Positions 57,008 to 64,000 of a DNA stretch of 64,000 bases are shown piece after piece. Origin of the DNA: Leifsonia sp052114085 (GTDB lineage Bacteria > Actinomycetota > Actinomycetes > Actinomycetales > Microbacteriaceae); the NCBI RefSeq assembly GCF_052114085.1, contig NZ_JBFREB010000001.1, positions 2,542,001 to 2,606,000 on the forward strand. The letters run 5' to 3'. The first letter of the stretch is position 1. Every line of letters begins with the position of its first letter. The position numbers and the translations under genes are program-made. The notes below the pieces were generated by a model, which was not told where the DNA came from, ran no database searches, and saw only the letters and a program-made list of their open reading frames with translations.

Positions 57008-58207
57008 TCAGCGAATACGGATCGACAGGCAGGTCACGCAGCCCTCGAGCTTCTCGAACTCCGAGATGTCGACCTGGACGACGGTGTAGCCCAGGCTTTC
57101 GACCAGCGCCACCGACTGCGGGGCCGACGACGACATCAGCACGGTGTCTTCGGACAGGACCACGACGGCCGTGCCCTCGGCCTCGGGGACGGGGAGGAAG
57201 CGCTCGAAGATCCGCGGCTCGTCGACGATCGGCTCGTAGCCGATGACCGTGCCGTCGGGCAGAGCGGTGACGGCCGTCTTCAGGTGCAGCGCCTTGGTCA
57301 TGGGGACGGCCACGACCGAGTAGCCGAGCGGAGCGACGATCGCGCGCAGCTGGCGCACGCCTTCCGCGTTCGTGCGGCCCCCACGGCCGACGTACACCGT
57401 CGAGCCGACCTTCAGTACGTCGCCGCCCTCGAGGGTGCCCGGCGCCTCGATGCGCTCCAGGCGCAGCCCCTGCGCCCGCAGCGCCGCCTCGGTGCCGGCG
57501 GGCTCGGCCTGGCGCGACTCCGCACCGGGCAGCGTGATGACGGCGGTGTCGCCGAAGACGACTGCGGTGTCCTCGACGAAGACGGAGTCGGCCAGGCGGT
57601 CGGCGCTCGCCACCTCGACGGTCTGCCAGCCGGCCTGGGAGAGCGCGGCGACGTAGCCGTCCCACTGCTTGTCGGCGAGTTCCGTGTCCACCGGCTGGCG
57701 GTCGATGTGCGTCGTCAGGCCTTCGGCCAGGTTGCCCGCCGGGATGCGGACCAGCGCGATGCGGCGCTCGGCGCGCTCGCCGCCGTCCACAGCCCGGAAG
57801 ACCGCGTAGCCCGCGGTCGGGAACGCGATCGCGACCGACAGCCAGAACGGCAGGTTGATGCCGATGAACGACTGCAGCAGCTGGCCCCACGCGTCGCCCG
57901 AGAGCGTCACCTTCAGCACCGTGAACAGGACCAGGGTGCCGAGCAGCGTGCTCACGAGAGCGAGCACGATGCCCGTCACCACGGCGATCCAGCGTCGGTC
58001 CATTGCCCCGAGGAGCGCGGCCACGAAGCCGAGCACCAGCGCCGCCAGCGAGTTCCATCCCACGTACGGCGTCGTGGTCGCGAGCGCCGCCGAGTTGAGC
58101 TGGCTGGCGACCAGGATCACGAACGTCGAGGCGACGAACGCGATCGCGGCGACAGCGACAGCGGCGGAGATGGATGCGGCGAGCCGGCGGCCCCAGGAAG
58201 ACGTCAT
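57008..58207 (-). CDS. Membrane-anchored dimethylargininase (DDAH)-like protein
   Basis: 399 residues from ATG 58207. The first 140 residues form four membrane helices (for example AVAVAAIAFVASTFVILVA and WIAVVTGIVLALVSTLLGTL). From about residue 150 a guanidine-modifying alpha/beta-propeller domain follows: FVEDTAVVFGDTAVITLPGA, GTLEGGDVLKVGSTVYVG, MTKALHLKTAVTALPDG with the catalytic His, and the terminal EKLEGCVTCLSIR with the nucleophilic Cys (Cys393 more likely than Cys390). DDAH hydrolyses methylarginines to citrulline and methylamines; a membrane fusion is unusual. It lies 24 bp downstream of the amino-acid dehydrogenase gene. Confidence 0.87.
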   Translation of the reverse strand: MTSSWGRRLAASISAAVAVAAIAFVASTFVILVASQLNSAALATTTPYVGWNSLAALVLGFVAALLGAMDRRWIAVVTGIVLALVSTLLGTLVLFTVLKVTLSGDAWGQLLQSFIGINLPFWLSVAIAFPTAGYAVFRAVDGGERAERRIALVRIPAGNLAEGLTTHIDRQPVDTELADKQWDGYVAALSQAGWQTVEVASADRLADSVFVEDTAVVFGDTAVITLPGAESRQAEPAGTEAALRAQGLRLERIEAPGTLEGGDVLKVGSTVYVGRGGRTNAEGVRQLRAIVAPLGYSVVAVPMTKALHLKTAVTALPDGTVIGYEPIVDEPRIFERFLPVPEAEGTAVVVLSEDTVLMSSSAPQSVALVESLGYTVVQVDISEFEKLEGCVTCLSIRIR

Positions 58208-58231
58208 GAGAACCAACCTAGTGGAGCGCTG

Positions 58232-59287
58232 CTATGCGTTCGCTGGCTCCCGCAGCCGTGCGAGCGCCAGCTCCTCGGCGGCCTGCAACGTGGTCACTCC
58301 CCGCTCGTCGGCCGCACGGAAGATCTCGGCGATCGTGTCGCCGATGCGCTCGACCCGCTCCTGCGTCGCCTCGGCGGTGACGCCCGCTTCTCCCATCATG
58401 TCGAGGAAGATGACGCCGCCCGCGTTCACGACGAAGTCGGGGGCCCACAGAATGCCGCGTGCGGCCATCCGCTCGGCGCCCGCGCGCTCGGCCAGCTGGT
58501 TGTTCGCCGGCCCGACGACCGCGGCGACGCGCAGCTCGTCGATCACGCGGTCGGTGAGCACACCGCCGACGCCCGCCGGCACGAACAGGTCGCCTTCGAC
58601 GCGGTGCGCCTCCTCGGGGTCGACCCAGGTGGCGCCGAGGGCATCCGCCAGCGCTCGCTTCGCCGGGTTCACATCCGTGACCGTCAGCACGGCGCCCTCC
58701 CCGGCGAGTCGCATCGCGATGATCGAGCCGACGTGGCCGAGCCCGAGCACGGTCACCCGGCGACCGGCGACCGAGCGGCTGCCGAAGGCGCGCTCCAGCG
58801 TGGCGAGCAGGCCCGCGTAGACGCCGGCTGCGGTCGCGTCGCTGGGCTCACCCACGCCGCCCTCCGACGGCGGCAGGCCGCAGACGTGCGCGGTGCGCCC
58901 GGCGACCACGGACATGTCTTCGGCGCTCGTCCCGACATCCTCGGCCGTCATGTAGCTGCCGCCCAGCGTCTCGACCGCGTCGCCGAGGTCGAGCATGGCC
59001 TCGAATCGTTCGGTCGGCGTGAGCACCGTTCCGCGGGGCAGGTAGATGACCGCCTTGCCGCCGCCGCGGTTGAGCCCGGCGGCGGAGTTCTTGAGTGTCA
59101 TCCCCTCAGCGAGCCGCAGAGAGTCGGCCACCGCCTCCTGCCAGGAGTCGTACGTCCACACGCGGCAGCCGCCGAGGGCAGGGCCGAGGACGGTGGAGTG
59201 AACCGCGATGCTGATGGTGAGGCCGCTCCGCCTCCCCTTCACCACGTGCAGTGTTTCGTGCGGCAGGTCTGTGGGCAGGACGGACAT
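58232..59287 (-). CDS. Leucine/valine-dehydrogenase-like amino acid dehydrogenase
   Basis: 351 residues from ATG 59287 (CGAGGAGACACC upstream). It belongs to the short Glu/Leu/Phe/Val dehydrogenases: GPALGGCRVWTYDSW, EGMTLKNSAAGLNRGGGKAV with two substrate-site lysines, YMTAEDVGTSAEDM (catalytic Asp), and the NAD-binding VTVLGLGHVGSIIAMRLA near residues 172-189; VNAGGVIF follows. Size and PSDATAAGVYAGL favour branched-chain substrates over glutamate. It performs reversible NAD-dependent deamination. Operon with the DDAH-like gene suggests joint nitrogen metabolism. Confidence 0.88.
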   Translation of the reverse strand: MSVLPTDLPHETLHVVKGRRSGLTISIAVHSTVLGPALGGCRVWTYDSWQEAVADSLRLAEGMTLKNSAAGLNRGGGKAVIYLPRGTVLTPTERFEAMLDLGDAVETLGGSYMTAEDVGTSAEDMSVVAGRTAHVCGLPPSEGGVGEPSDATAAGVYAGLLATLERAFGSRSVAGRRVTVLGLGHVGSIIAMRLAGEGAVLTVTDVNPAKRALADALGATWVDPEEAHRVEGDLFVPAGVGGVLTDRVIDELRVAAVVGPANNQLAERAGAERMAARGILWAPDFVVNAGGVIFLDMMGEAGVTAEATQERVERIGDTIAEIFRAADERGVTTLQAAEELALARLREPANA

Positions 59288-59415
59288 CGGTGTCTCCTCG
59301 TGGGATCGCGGTGAAAAATGCAACGGTCTTGTGGACCGCCGTCCATTCTCTCGCGCGCCCGCCGCGGAAGCAACGGCGTCGCGACCTCAGTCGCCGAACC
59401 AGCTGCCGCCAGCCC

Positions 59416-60996
59416 TCAGTGGAAGAAGTGCCGCTCCCCGGTGAAGTACATGGTCACGCCGGCCGCCTTCGCCGCTTCGACCACCTCTTCGTCGCGGATG
59501 CTGCCGCCCGGCTGGACGATGGCCCGAACCCCGGCGTCGATGAGGATCTGCGCTCCGTCCGCGAACGGGAAGAACGCGTCCGACGCAGCGACGGAGCCAC
59601 GGGCGCGGTCACCCGCACGGCTGACCGCCAGGTGGCACGAGTCGACGCGGTTCACCTGTCCCATGCCGACGCCCACGGACGCGCCGTCGTGGGCGAGCAG
59701 GATGGCGTTCGACTTCACCGCGCGGCACGCCTTCCAGGCGAACTCGAGGTCGGCGCGGGTGGCGGCGTCCGCCTCTTCGCCCGCCACGAGCGTCCATCCG
59801 GCCGAGGAGAACTCTGTGAATCGGTCACTGTCCTGCACGAGGACGCCGCCGGAGATCTGACGGAACTCGGTGAGCGAGCGCGCGTAATCCTCCGGCAGCT
59901 GCAGGATGCGCAGGTTCTTCTTCGTCTGGAGCAGCTCCAGCGCCTCGGGCTCGTACGCCGGCGCGATGAGCACCTCGGTGAAGATGCCCTTGACCGTCTC
60001 GGCCATCGCGAGCGTCACGGTCCGGTTGGCGGCGATGACGCCGCCGTACGCCGAGACGGGGTCGCATTCGTGCGCCTTGCGGTGAGCCTCAGCGATGTCA
60101 TCCGCAACGGCGATCCCGCACGGATTGGCGTGCTTGATGATCGCGACGGCCGGTTCGGAGAAGTCGTACGCGCTCCGCAGGGCTGCGTCCGCATCCACAT
60201 AGTTGTTGTACGACATCTCCTTGCCGCCGAGCTGGGTCGCCTGAGCGATGCCGCGTCCGGCAGGCTCGGCGTAGAGGGCCGCCGCCTGGTGCGAGTTCTC
60301 GCCGTAGCGGAGGGTCTGCTTCAGTTCGGCGCGGGCCTCCCAGCGCTCAGGGAAATCGTCGGTGGACGGTGCCTCCCCCGCGAACCAGGCAGCAACGGCG
60401 CCGTCGTAGGCGGCCGTGTGCGCGAACGCCTTCGCCGCGAGCTCACGACGCTGGTCGAAGGTCGTCCCTCCGGCGGCGACGGCGTCCGTGAGCGCGGCGT
60501 AGTCGGCCGGCGAGACGACGATCGCGACGTTGGCGTGGTTCTTGGCCGACGCCCGGACCATCGCCGGGCCGCCGATGTCGATCTGCTCCACGACGTCGTT
60601 CCCGACCGCGCCGGAGGCGACGGTCTCCACGAACGGGTACAGGTTGACCACGACGAGCTCGAACGGCTCGATGCCCAGATCCTTGAGCTGTTCCTCGTGC
60701 GACGCCAGCCGCAAGTCGGCCAGGAGCCCGGAGTGGATGGCCGGGTGCAGCGTCTTGACCCGCCCATCCAGTGACTCGGGGAATCCGGTGACACTCGCCA
60801 CATCGGTGACCGCGTAGCCCGCGTCACGGATGGTCTGCGCGGTCGAGCCGGTGGAGACGAGCTCGACCCCGGCGCCGGCCAGCGCCTTCGCGAGGTCGAG
60901 CAGGCCGGTCTTGTCGCTGACCGAGATCAGCGCCCGCCGGATCGGGACGAGATCCCGCTCGCGGTACAGGCTCGGGTCGTGACGGGGTCCGCTCAT
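59416..60996 (-). CDS. purH: Bifunctional AICAR transformylase/IMP cyclohydrolase
   Basis: 526 residues from ATG 60996, overlapping purN by 4 bp. The N-terminal IMP cyclohydrolase domain (about 18-215) has LISVSDKTGLLDLAKAL, STGSTAQTIRDAG and GFPESLDGRVKTLHP. The C-terminal transformylase domain has LRYGENSHQAAALY, EMSYNNYVDADAALR, IIKHANPCGIAV (catalytic Lys-His), and ends with SIRDEEVVEAAKAAGVTMYF and GERHFFH. It carries out the last two steps of IMP synthesis using 10-formyl-THF, linking to folD and purU in this window. Confidence 0.96.
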   Translation of the reverse strand: MSGPRHDPSLYRERDLVPIRRALISVSDKTGLLDLAKALAGAGVELVSTGSTAQTIRDAGYAVTDVASVTGFPESLDGRVKTLHPAIHSGLLADLRLASHEEQLKDLGIEPFELVVVNLYPFVETVASGAVGNDVVEQIDIGGPAMVRASAKNHANVAIVVSPADYAALTDAVAAGGTTFDQRRELAAKAFAHTAAYDGAVAAWFAGEAPSTDDFPERWEARAELKQTLRYGENSHQAAALYAEPAGRGIAQATQLGGKEMSYNNYVDADAALRSAYDFSEPAVAIIKHANPCGIAVADDIAEAHRKAHECDPVSAYGGVIAANRTVTLAMAETVKGIFTEVLIAPAYEPEALELLQTKKNLRILQLPEDYARSLTEFRQISGGVLVQDSDRFTEFSSAGWTLVAGEEADAATRADLEFAWKACRAVKSNAILLAHDGASVGVGMGQVNRVDSCHLAVSRAGDRARGSVAASDAFFPFADGAQILIDAGVRAIVQPGGSIRDEEVVEAAKAAGVTMYFTGERHFFH

Positions 60997-61586
60997 GCTC
61001 GGGCTAGCTCCTCGAGGTCGATGTGTCCGTTGGCGATGTCGAGGACGGCGTCGATGAGCAGCCGTCGCTCCACAGGTTTGATGCGCTCGTGCAGGGCGGC
61101 CTCGGAGTCTCCGGGCAGCACCTCCACGCGCTCCTGGCTGATGATCGGTCCCGCGTCCACTCCGTTGTCGACGATGATCAGGCTGGCACCGGTCTGCGTG
61201 ACACCCGCGGCCAGCGCATCCCGAACCGCATGGGCGCCGGGGAACTCGGGCAGATACGCGGGGTGCGTGTTGAGAAGGTCGGGCGAGAGCGCATCCACCA
61301 CCCGCGGCGGCACGAGACGCATGAATCCGGACAGGATGGTGAGGTCCGGCTGCCACTGCTGGATCTGCTCCAGCAGTGCGTCACCCCACTCCTCGCGGCT
61401 CGGGTACGACGTGTACGGCACGGTGAAGGTGGGGATGCCGAAGCGCTCCGCGTGCTCGAAGCCGTCCGCGTCGCGGTCGGCGCCCACCGCGACGACGCGC
61501 GCCGGGAACTCGGCGTCCCCTGCGGCGTCCAGCAGTGCACGCAGGTTGGAGCCACCGCCGGAGATCAGCACGACAATCGAGAGCAC
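60993..61586 (-). CDS. purN: Phosphoribosylglycinamide formyltransferase
   Basis: 197 residues from GTG 61586. The GART motif VVLISGGGSNLRALLDA is at residues 5-21; LSGFMRLVPPRVVDA, the catalytic NTHPAYLPEFPGAHAVRDAL (Asn-His) and GASLIIVDNGVDAGPIISQE (Asp) follow. It transfers a formyl group from 10-formyl-THF to GAR, the third step of purine synthesis. It lies between the PerM-like gene (10-bp gap) and purH (4-bp overlap), as in many Actinobacteria. Confidence 0.95.
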   Translation of the reverse strand: MLSIVVLISGGGSNLRALLDAAGDAEFPARVVAVGADRDADGFEHAERFGIPTFTVPYTSYPSREEWGDALLEQIQQWQPDLTILSGFMRLVPPRVVDALSPDLLNTHPAYLPEFPGAHAVRDALAAGVTQTGASLIIVDNGVDAGPIISQERVEVLPGDSEAALHERIKPVERRLLIDAVLDIANGHIDLEELARA

Positions 61587-61595
61587 CCGACCAGC

Positions 61596-62900
61596 CTAGC
61601 GGCGCGCGCGACCGCCCACGACGAGCCCGATGACCGCCGCGACGGCCACCTCCACCGTCGCGATGGCGCCCACCAGCCAGGGATTGGGCCCGACATCGTG
61701 CAGGCGCCCCGGTCCCAGAGAACCGGAGGACCACCACGCGAGCAGCCCGAGCTGGATGCCGGCGACGACCCCGATGCCCACGGCGGTGAGGATGCGCGCG
61801 CGCAGGCCGCTCAGCCCGCTGCTTCCCGCCTCCACTCGCGACCGCAGCAGGACGGCGGCGAGGAAGCCCGCCAGGAGTGGGACGATGACGCCGACGAGGC
61901 CGAAGGCGTACCCGCCGGGAGGGATGACCCCGAAGACCGGCAGCCCCGGCAGCGGGCCGAGCTCCGTGCCGAGCGGGCTGACCGATGAGCCCGACCCGAT
62001 CGCGAAACCCGGGCCGACGAGCCACGAGGCGATCCACACGACCACGTTCGGAAGCACCGCCAGCTGCCCGACCGTCAGTGCAGCGCCACCCGCGATGCCG
62101 GTCTGCAGCTGTTCGTAGAGGCTGATGATGGTGCCGTAATTGCCGAAGATCAGCAGGGCCAGGATCAGCGCGGCGATGCCGATGACGATCGCCGTCGCCG
62201 CCGTCCCGGCGCGAACAGCGGCCGCGGCCCCCGCGCGCAGCTGCCCCGGCAGTGCCAGGGTGCGGGCAGGACTCCGCAGAGCCGACAGGACGGCGGGGGC
62301 CGCGCCTCCCGACGATCGCGCGGACGTGGTCGTAGCCGTGGCCGATTCGGCGCCGTCGGGGCTCTGGCCGCCTGCGCCGTCCTCGCCCGGTCCGCGCAGC
62401 GCCGCGAAACCGAAGCCGGCCGCGATCCCGACGGCGTAGACGAACGGTGGGAGGACGATCCCCTGCCAGACCGAGGGCTGCGCCACAGCAGAACCCGACG
62501 AGAACACCACCAGGGTCGAGATGACCGCGAACGTCGCCAGCGCGCTGACCGCCCCCACCAGGCGCTGATCGGTCTCGGCCGCGCGCATCCCCGTCCGCAC
62601 GCCCAATCCCGCCGTCAGCGCGGCGAAGCCCAGCAGCGCAATCGTCACCTGGAAGGGGACAGCGGCGGCCGGCAGCCCGAGCTGCGCGACCGTCTGCGGG
62701 TCGAGCGCGATAGTCAGATTCACGCCGTGGCCGACGAGCCAGATGTCTGCCGACGAACGCCACACCACCCCGAAATCCGCCCCCAGGTGGTACTGGGCCG
62801 CCCACAGGATCGTGATCGGGACCAGGCAGATCCCGAGTCCGATGGCGGCGACGATGAGCGCCTCCAGAGCGGCGAGCAGGGCGACGGTTGTGCGACTCAT
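61596..62900 (-). CDS. DUF6350/PerM-like integral membrane protein
   Basis: 434 residues with about eleven or twelve membrane helices, a Gly/Ser-rich cytoplasmic or external loop (AALRGPGEDGAGGQSPDGAE) near residue 170, and the family-type start TTVALLAALEALIVAAIGLG and ISLYEQLQTGIAGGAALTVG. The syntenic gene upstream of purN in Mycobacterium encodes PerM, a cell-division stabilising protein. Assignment rests on synteny and topology; function in this organism is inferred. It follows the partial membrane-protein gene by 55 bp. Confidence 0.75.
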   Translation of the reverse strand: MSRTTVALLAALEALIVAAIGLGICLVPITILWAAQYHLGADFGVVWRSSADIWLVGHGVNLTIALDPQTVAQLGLPAAAVPFQVTIALLGFAALTAGLGVRTGMRAAETDQRLVGAVSALATFAVISTLVVFSSGSAVAQPSVWQGIVLPPFVYAVGIAAGFGFAALRGPGEDGAGGQSPDGAESATATTTSARSSGGAAPAVLSALRSPARTLALPGQLRAGAAAAVRAGTAATAIVIGIAALILALLIFGNYGTIISLYEQLQTGIAGGAALTVGQLAVLPNVVVWIASWLVGPGFAIGSGSSVSPLGTELGPLPGLPVFGVIPPGGYAFGLVGVIVPLLAGFLAAVLLRSRVEAGSSGLSGLRARILTAVGIGVVAGIQLGLLAWWSSGSLGPGRLHDVGPNPWLVGAIATVEVAVAAVIGLVVGGRARR

Positions 62901-62955
62901 GACCGAACGGAGCCTACCGGCGCGCGGCCTCGCTGGACCGCCGACACTTCGGGGC

Positions 62956-64000
62956 TCAGGAGACCGTCACGACCGGCGTCTCCTCGTCCGCCTTCTCCGG
63001 CACCGTGATCACCGGGCGCTGCAGCAACTCCAGCACCGCGACCACGAGCGCAGCGAGCACCAGCGTCCAGATGATCAGCGAAGGGGTCAGCGGCCGGACG
63101 AACAGCACGACGGCGGCGGCGATCACGGCGACCACAGCGCGGAGGAGCACACGCTGGGCATACATCCACTCGCCCGCACGTCCGGTCGTGATGCCGTGCC
63201 TCTCCGCCGACTGACGCACCCAGGCGACACCCGACCCGAAGAAGCCGCGCAGTCTGCGCGGCACCGAGAACGGGCCGGCGAACCAGCCGACGACGGCCAC
63301 GGCGATCGCCAGGACGAGCACGGCGACCGCCGTGTCGATCATCGCGTCGGTGACGGTCGAGAACAGCGTACGGGCCAGGGCGGAGGGAACGAGCGACGGC
63401 GTTACCGACGCGATGAACACGAGTCGGCCGCCCGCGATGGCGGCCAACGTCAGAGCCATCGCGAGCCCGAGCCCCACCGACGCCCAGACGAGGGCGAGCG
63501 CGCGCCGGCGCGCGACCAGCACGCCCAGCGCGAGCAAGCCGATCGCCACCCACGGGAGCCAGGCCCCCGCAGCGACGGCCAAGCCGTAGAACAACTGCAG
63601 CGTCGGGATGGACGAGCTCTGCGCGACCGTGATCGTCCGATCCACGCTCGGGATCTGCGACGCGAACGTGAGCCCCTTGGCCACCAGCAGCTGTTTCACC
63701 CGGTCGATGATGGGAGCGAGTTGGATGCCGATCGAGCCGTTCGAGCCGACGGTGATCGCCGATTTCGGATTGTTCTGCATCGTGGCGATCAGCTGATCAT
63801 GGCTGGTCCGCAGCGCCTGCTGCCACACCTGCGCGAAGGCGTCCGAGGCCACGAACCGCTGGACGGTGGACTGCATCAGGGACACGATCCCCTGGGCGAG
63901 CGGCGCCTTGAGGGAGTCGAGCGCCTTCGTGGCGACCGGGCCCGTGCCGAGTTGCGTGATCCCATCGATCACCTGCGAGGTGATCTGCGGGATGTCGACA
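62956..64000 (-). CDS. Multi-helix membrane protein, 5' end beyond window
   Basis: At least 347 residues; the frame stays open to position 64000 (VDIPQITSQVIDGITQLGTG), so the N-terminus is missing. An extracytoplasmic domain (SAITVGSNGSIGIQLAPIID, LTFASQIPSVDRTITVAQ) lies between the lost N-terminal helix and at least five further helices, with a basic loop PRRLRGFFGSGVAWVRQSAE. The C-terminus ends with an acidic tail (PEKADEETPVVTVS). No domain is recognised with certainty. It precedes the PerM-like gene and purN-purH in the same direction. Confidence 0.65.
   Translation of the reverse strand, partial: VDIPQITSQVIDGITQLGTGPVATKALDSLKAPLAQGIVSLMQSTVQRFVASDAFAQVWQQALRTSHDQLIATMQNNPKSAITVGSNGSIGIQLAPIIDRVKQLLVAKGLTFASQIPSVDRTITVAQSSSIPTLQLFYGLAVAAGAWLPWVAIGLLALGVLVARRRALALVWASVGLGLAMALTLAAIAGGRLVFIASVTPSLVPSALARTLFSTVTDAMIDTAVAVLVLAIAVAVVGWFAGPFSVPRRLRGFFGSGVAWVRQSAERHGITTGRAGEWMYAQRVLLRAVVAVIAAAVVLFVRPLTPSLIIWTLVLAALVVAVLELLQRPVITVPEKADEETPVVTVS

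Noticed and set aside
1..64000. CRISPR arrays, tRNA or rRNA genes, IS elements, prophage genes
   Set aside because: No regularly spaced direct repeats, no tRNA cloverleaf with T-loop and no transposase, integrase or phage structural gene was seen.

Overview
The window is a GC-rich chromosomal segment with dense coding, many GTG and TTG starts and many ATGA/GTGA stop-start overlaps. Gene content fits an actinobacterium: a homodimeric-type NADP isocitrate dehydrogenase, DUF4232 lipoprotein, DUF6350/PerM-purN-purH order, FolD-YbaK, CGNR zinc-finger remains and carbohydrate ABC importers with ROK kinases. A member of Microbacteriaceae (Leifsonia-like) is the most likely source, but this is an inference from gene content only. 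I see no rRNA, tRNA, IS element, prophage or CRISPR array. || Layout. 1-8.9 kb: regulators, membrane proteins and small redox genes (winged-helix regulator, DUF4386 protein, FAD monooxygenase, VanZ-like protein over a CGNR zinc-finger remnant, ClC channel, DUF4232 lipoprotein, ChaA-type cation/proton antiporter, and a divergent TetR/SDR pair with a striking double operator). 8.8-13.0 kb: galactose (Leloir) cluster of aldose 1-epimerase and DeoR regulator, divergent from galT-galK. 13.0-17.5 kb: metallo-beta-lactamase-fold protein and a one-carbon block ybaK-like/folD/glyA, punctuated by palindromic elements and G-rich tracts. 17.5-29.6 kb: amino-sugar locus 1: GH20 hexosaminidase, mannosyltransferase-like membrane protein, ABC importer, and a divergent six-gene operon (SIS deaminase, ROK kinase, PfkB kinase, class II aldolase, DeoR regulator, NagA) that together read as an N-acetylgalactosamine/tagatose-phosphate route. 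29.6-33.8 kb: MFS exporter, NCS1 permease plus isochorismatase-family hydrolase, VapBC toxin-antitoxin pair. 33.8-45.2 kb: purU, DUF2568 protein, a second NagA, then on the other strand amino-sugar locus 2: ROK repressor, solute-binding protein, two permeases, GH3 NagZ-type hexosaminidase, ROK kinase and NagB, consistent with chitobiose or muropeptide salvage. 45.2-52.9 kb: SDR, icd, GNAT, alkyltransferase-like protein, lipoprotein, a three-gene signalling operon (stand-alone receiver, NarL-type regulator, histidine kinase) and a decarboxylase-like protein that has lost its catalytic lysine. 53.0-64.0 kb: a heterodimeric ABC exporter preceded by a small leader ORF and hairpin, a membrane-anchored DDAH-like protein with a leucine-dehydrogenase-like enzyme, then purH, purN, a PerM-like membrane protein and a membrane protein running off the end. 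|| The least explained signals are (i) a family of small palindromes with variable stems around a shared loop, one copy lying in frame inside nagZ, (ii) hairpins joined to G-tracts at gene ends, (iii) a probable leader-peptide attenuator before the ABC exporter, (iv) the lysine-less decarboxylase homologue and (v) the CGNR zinc-finger remnant under the vanZ-like 3' end.
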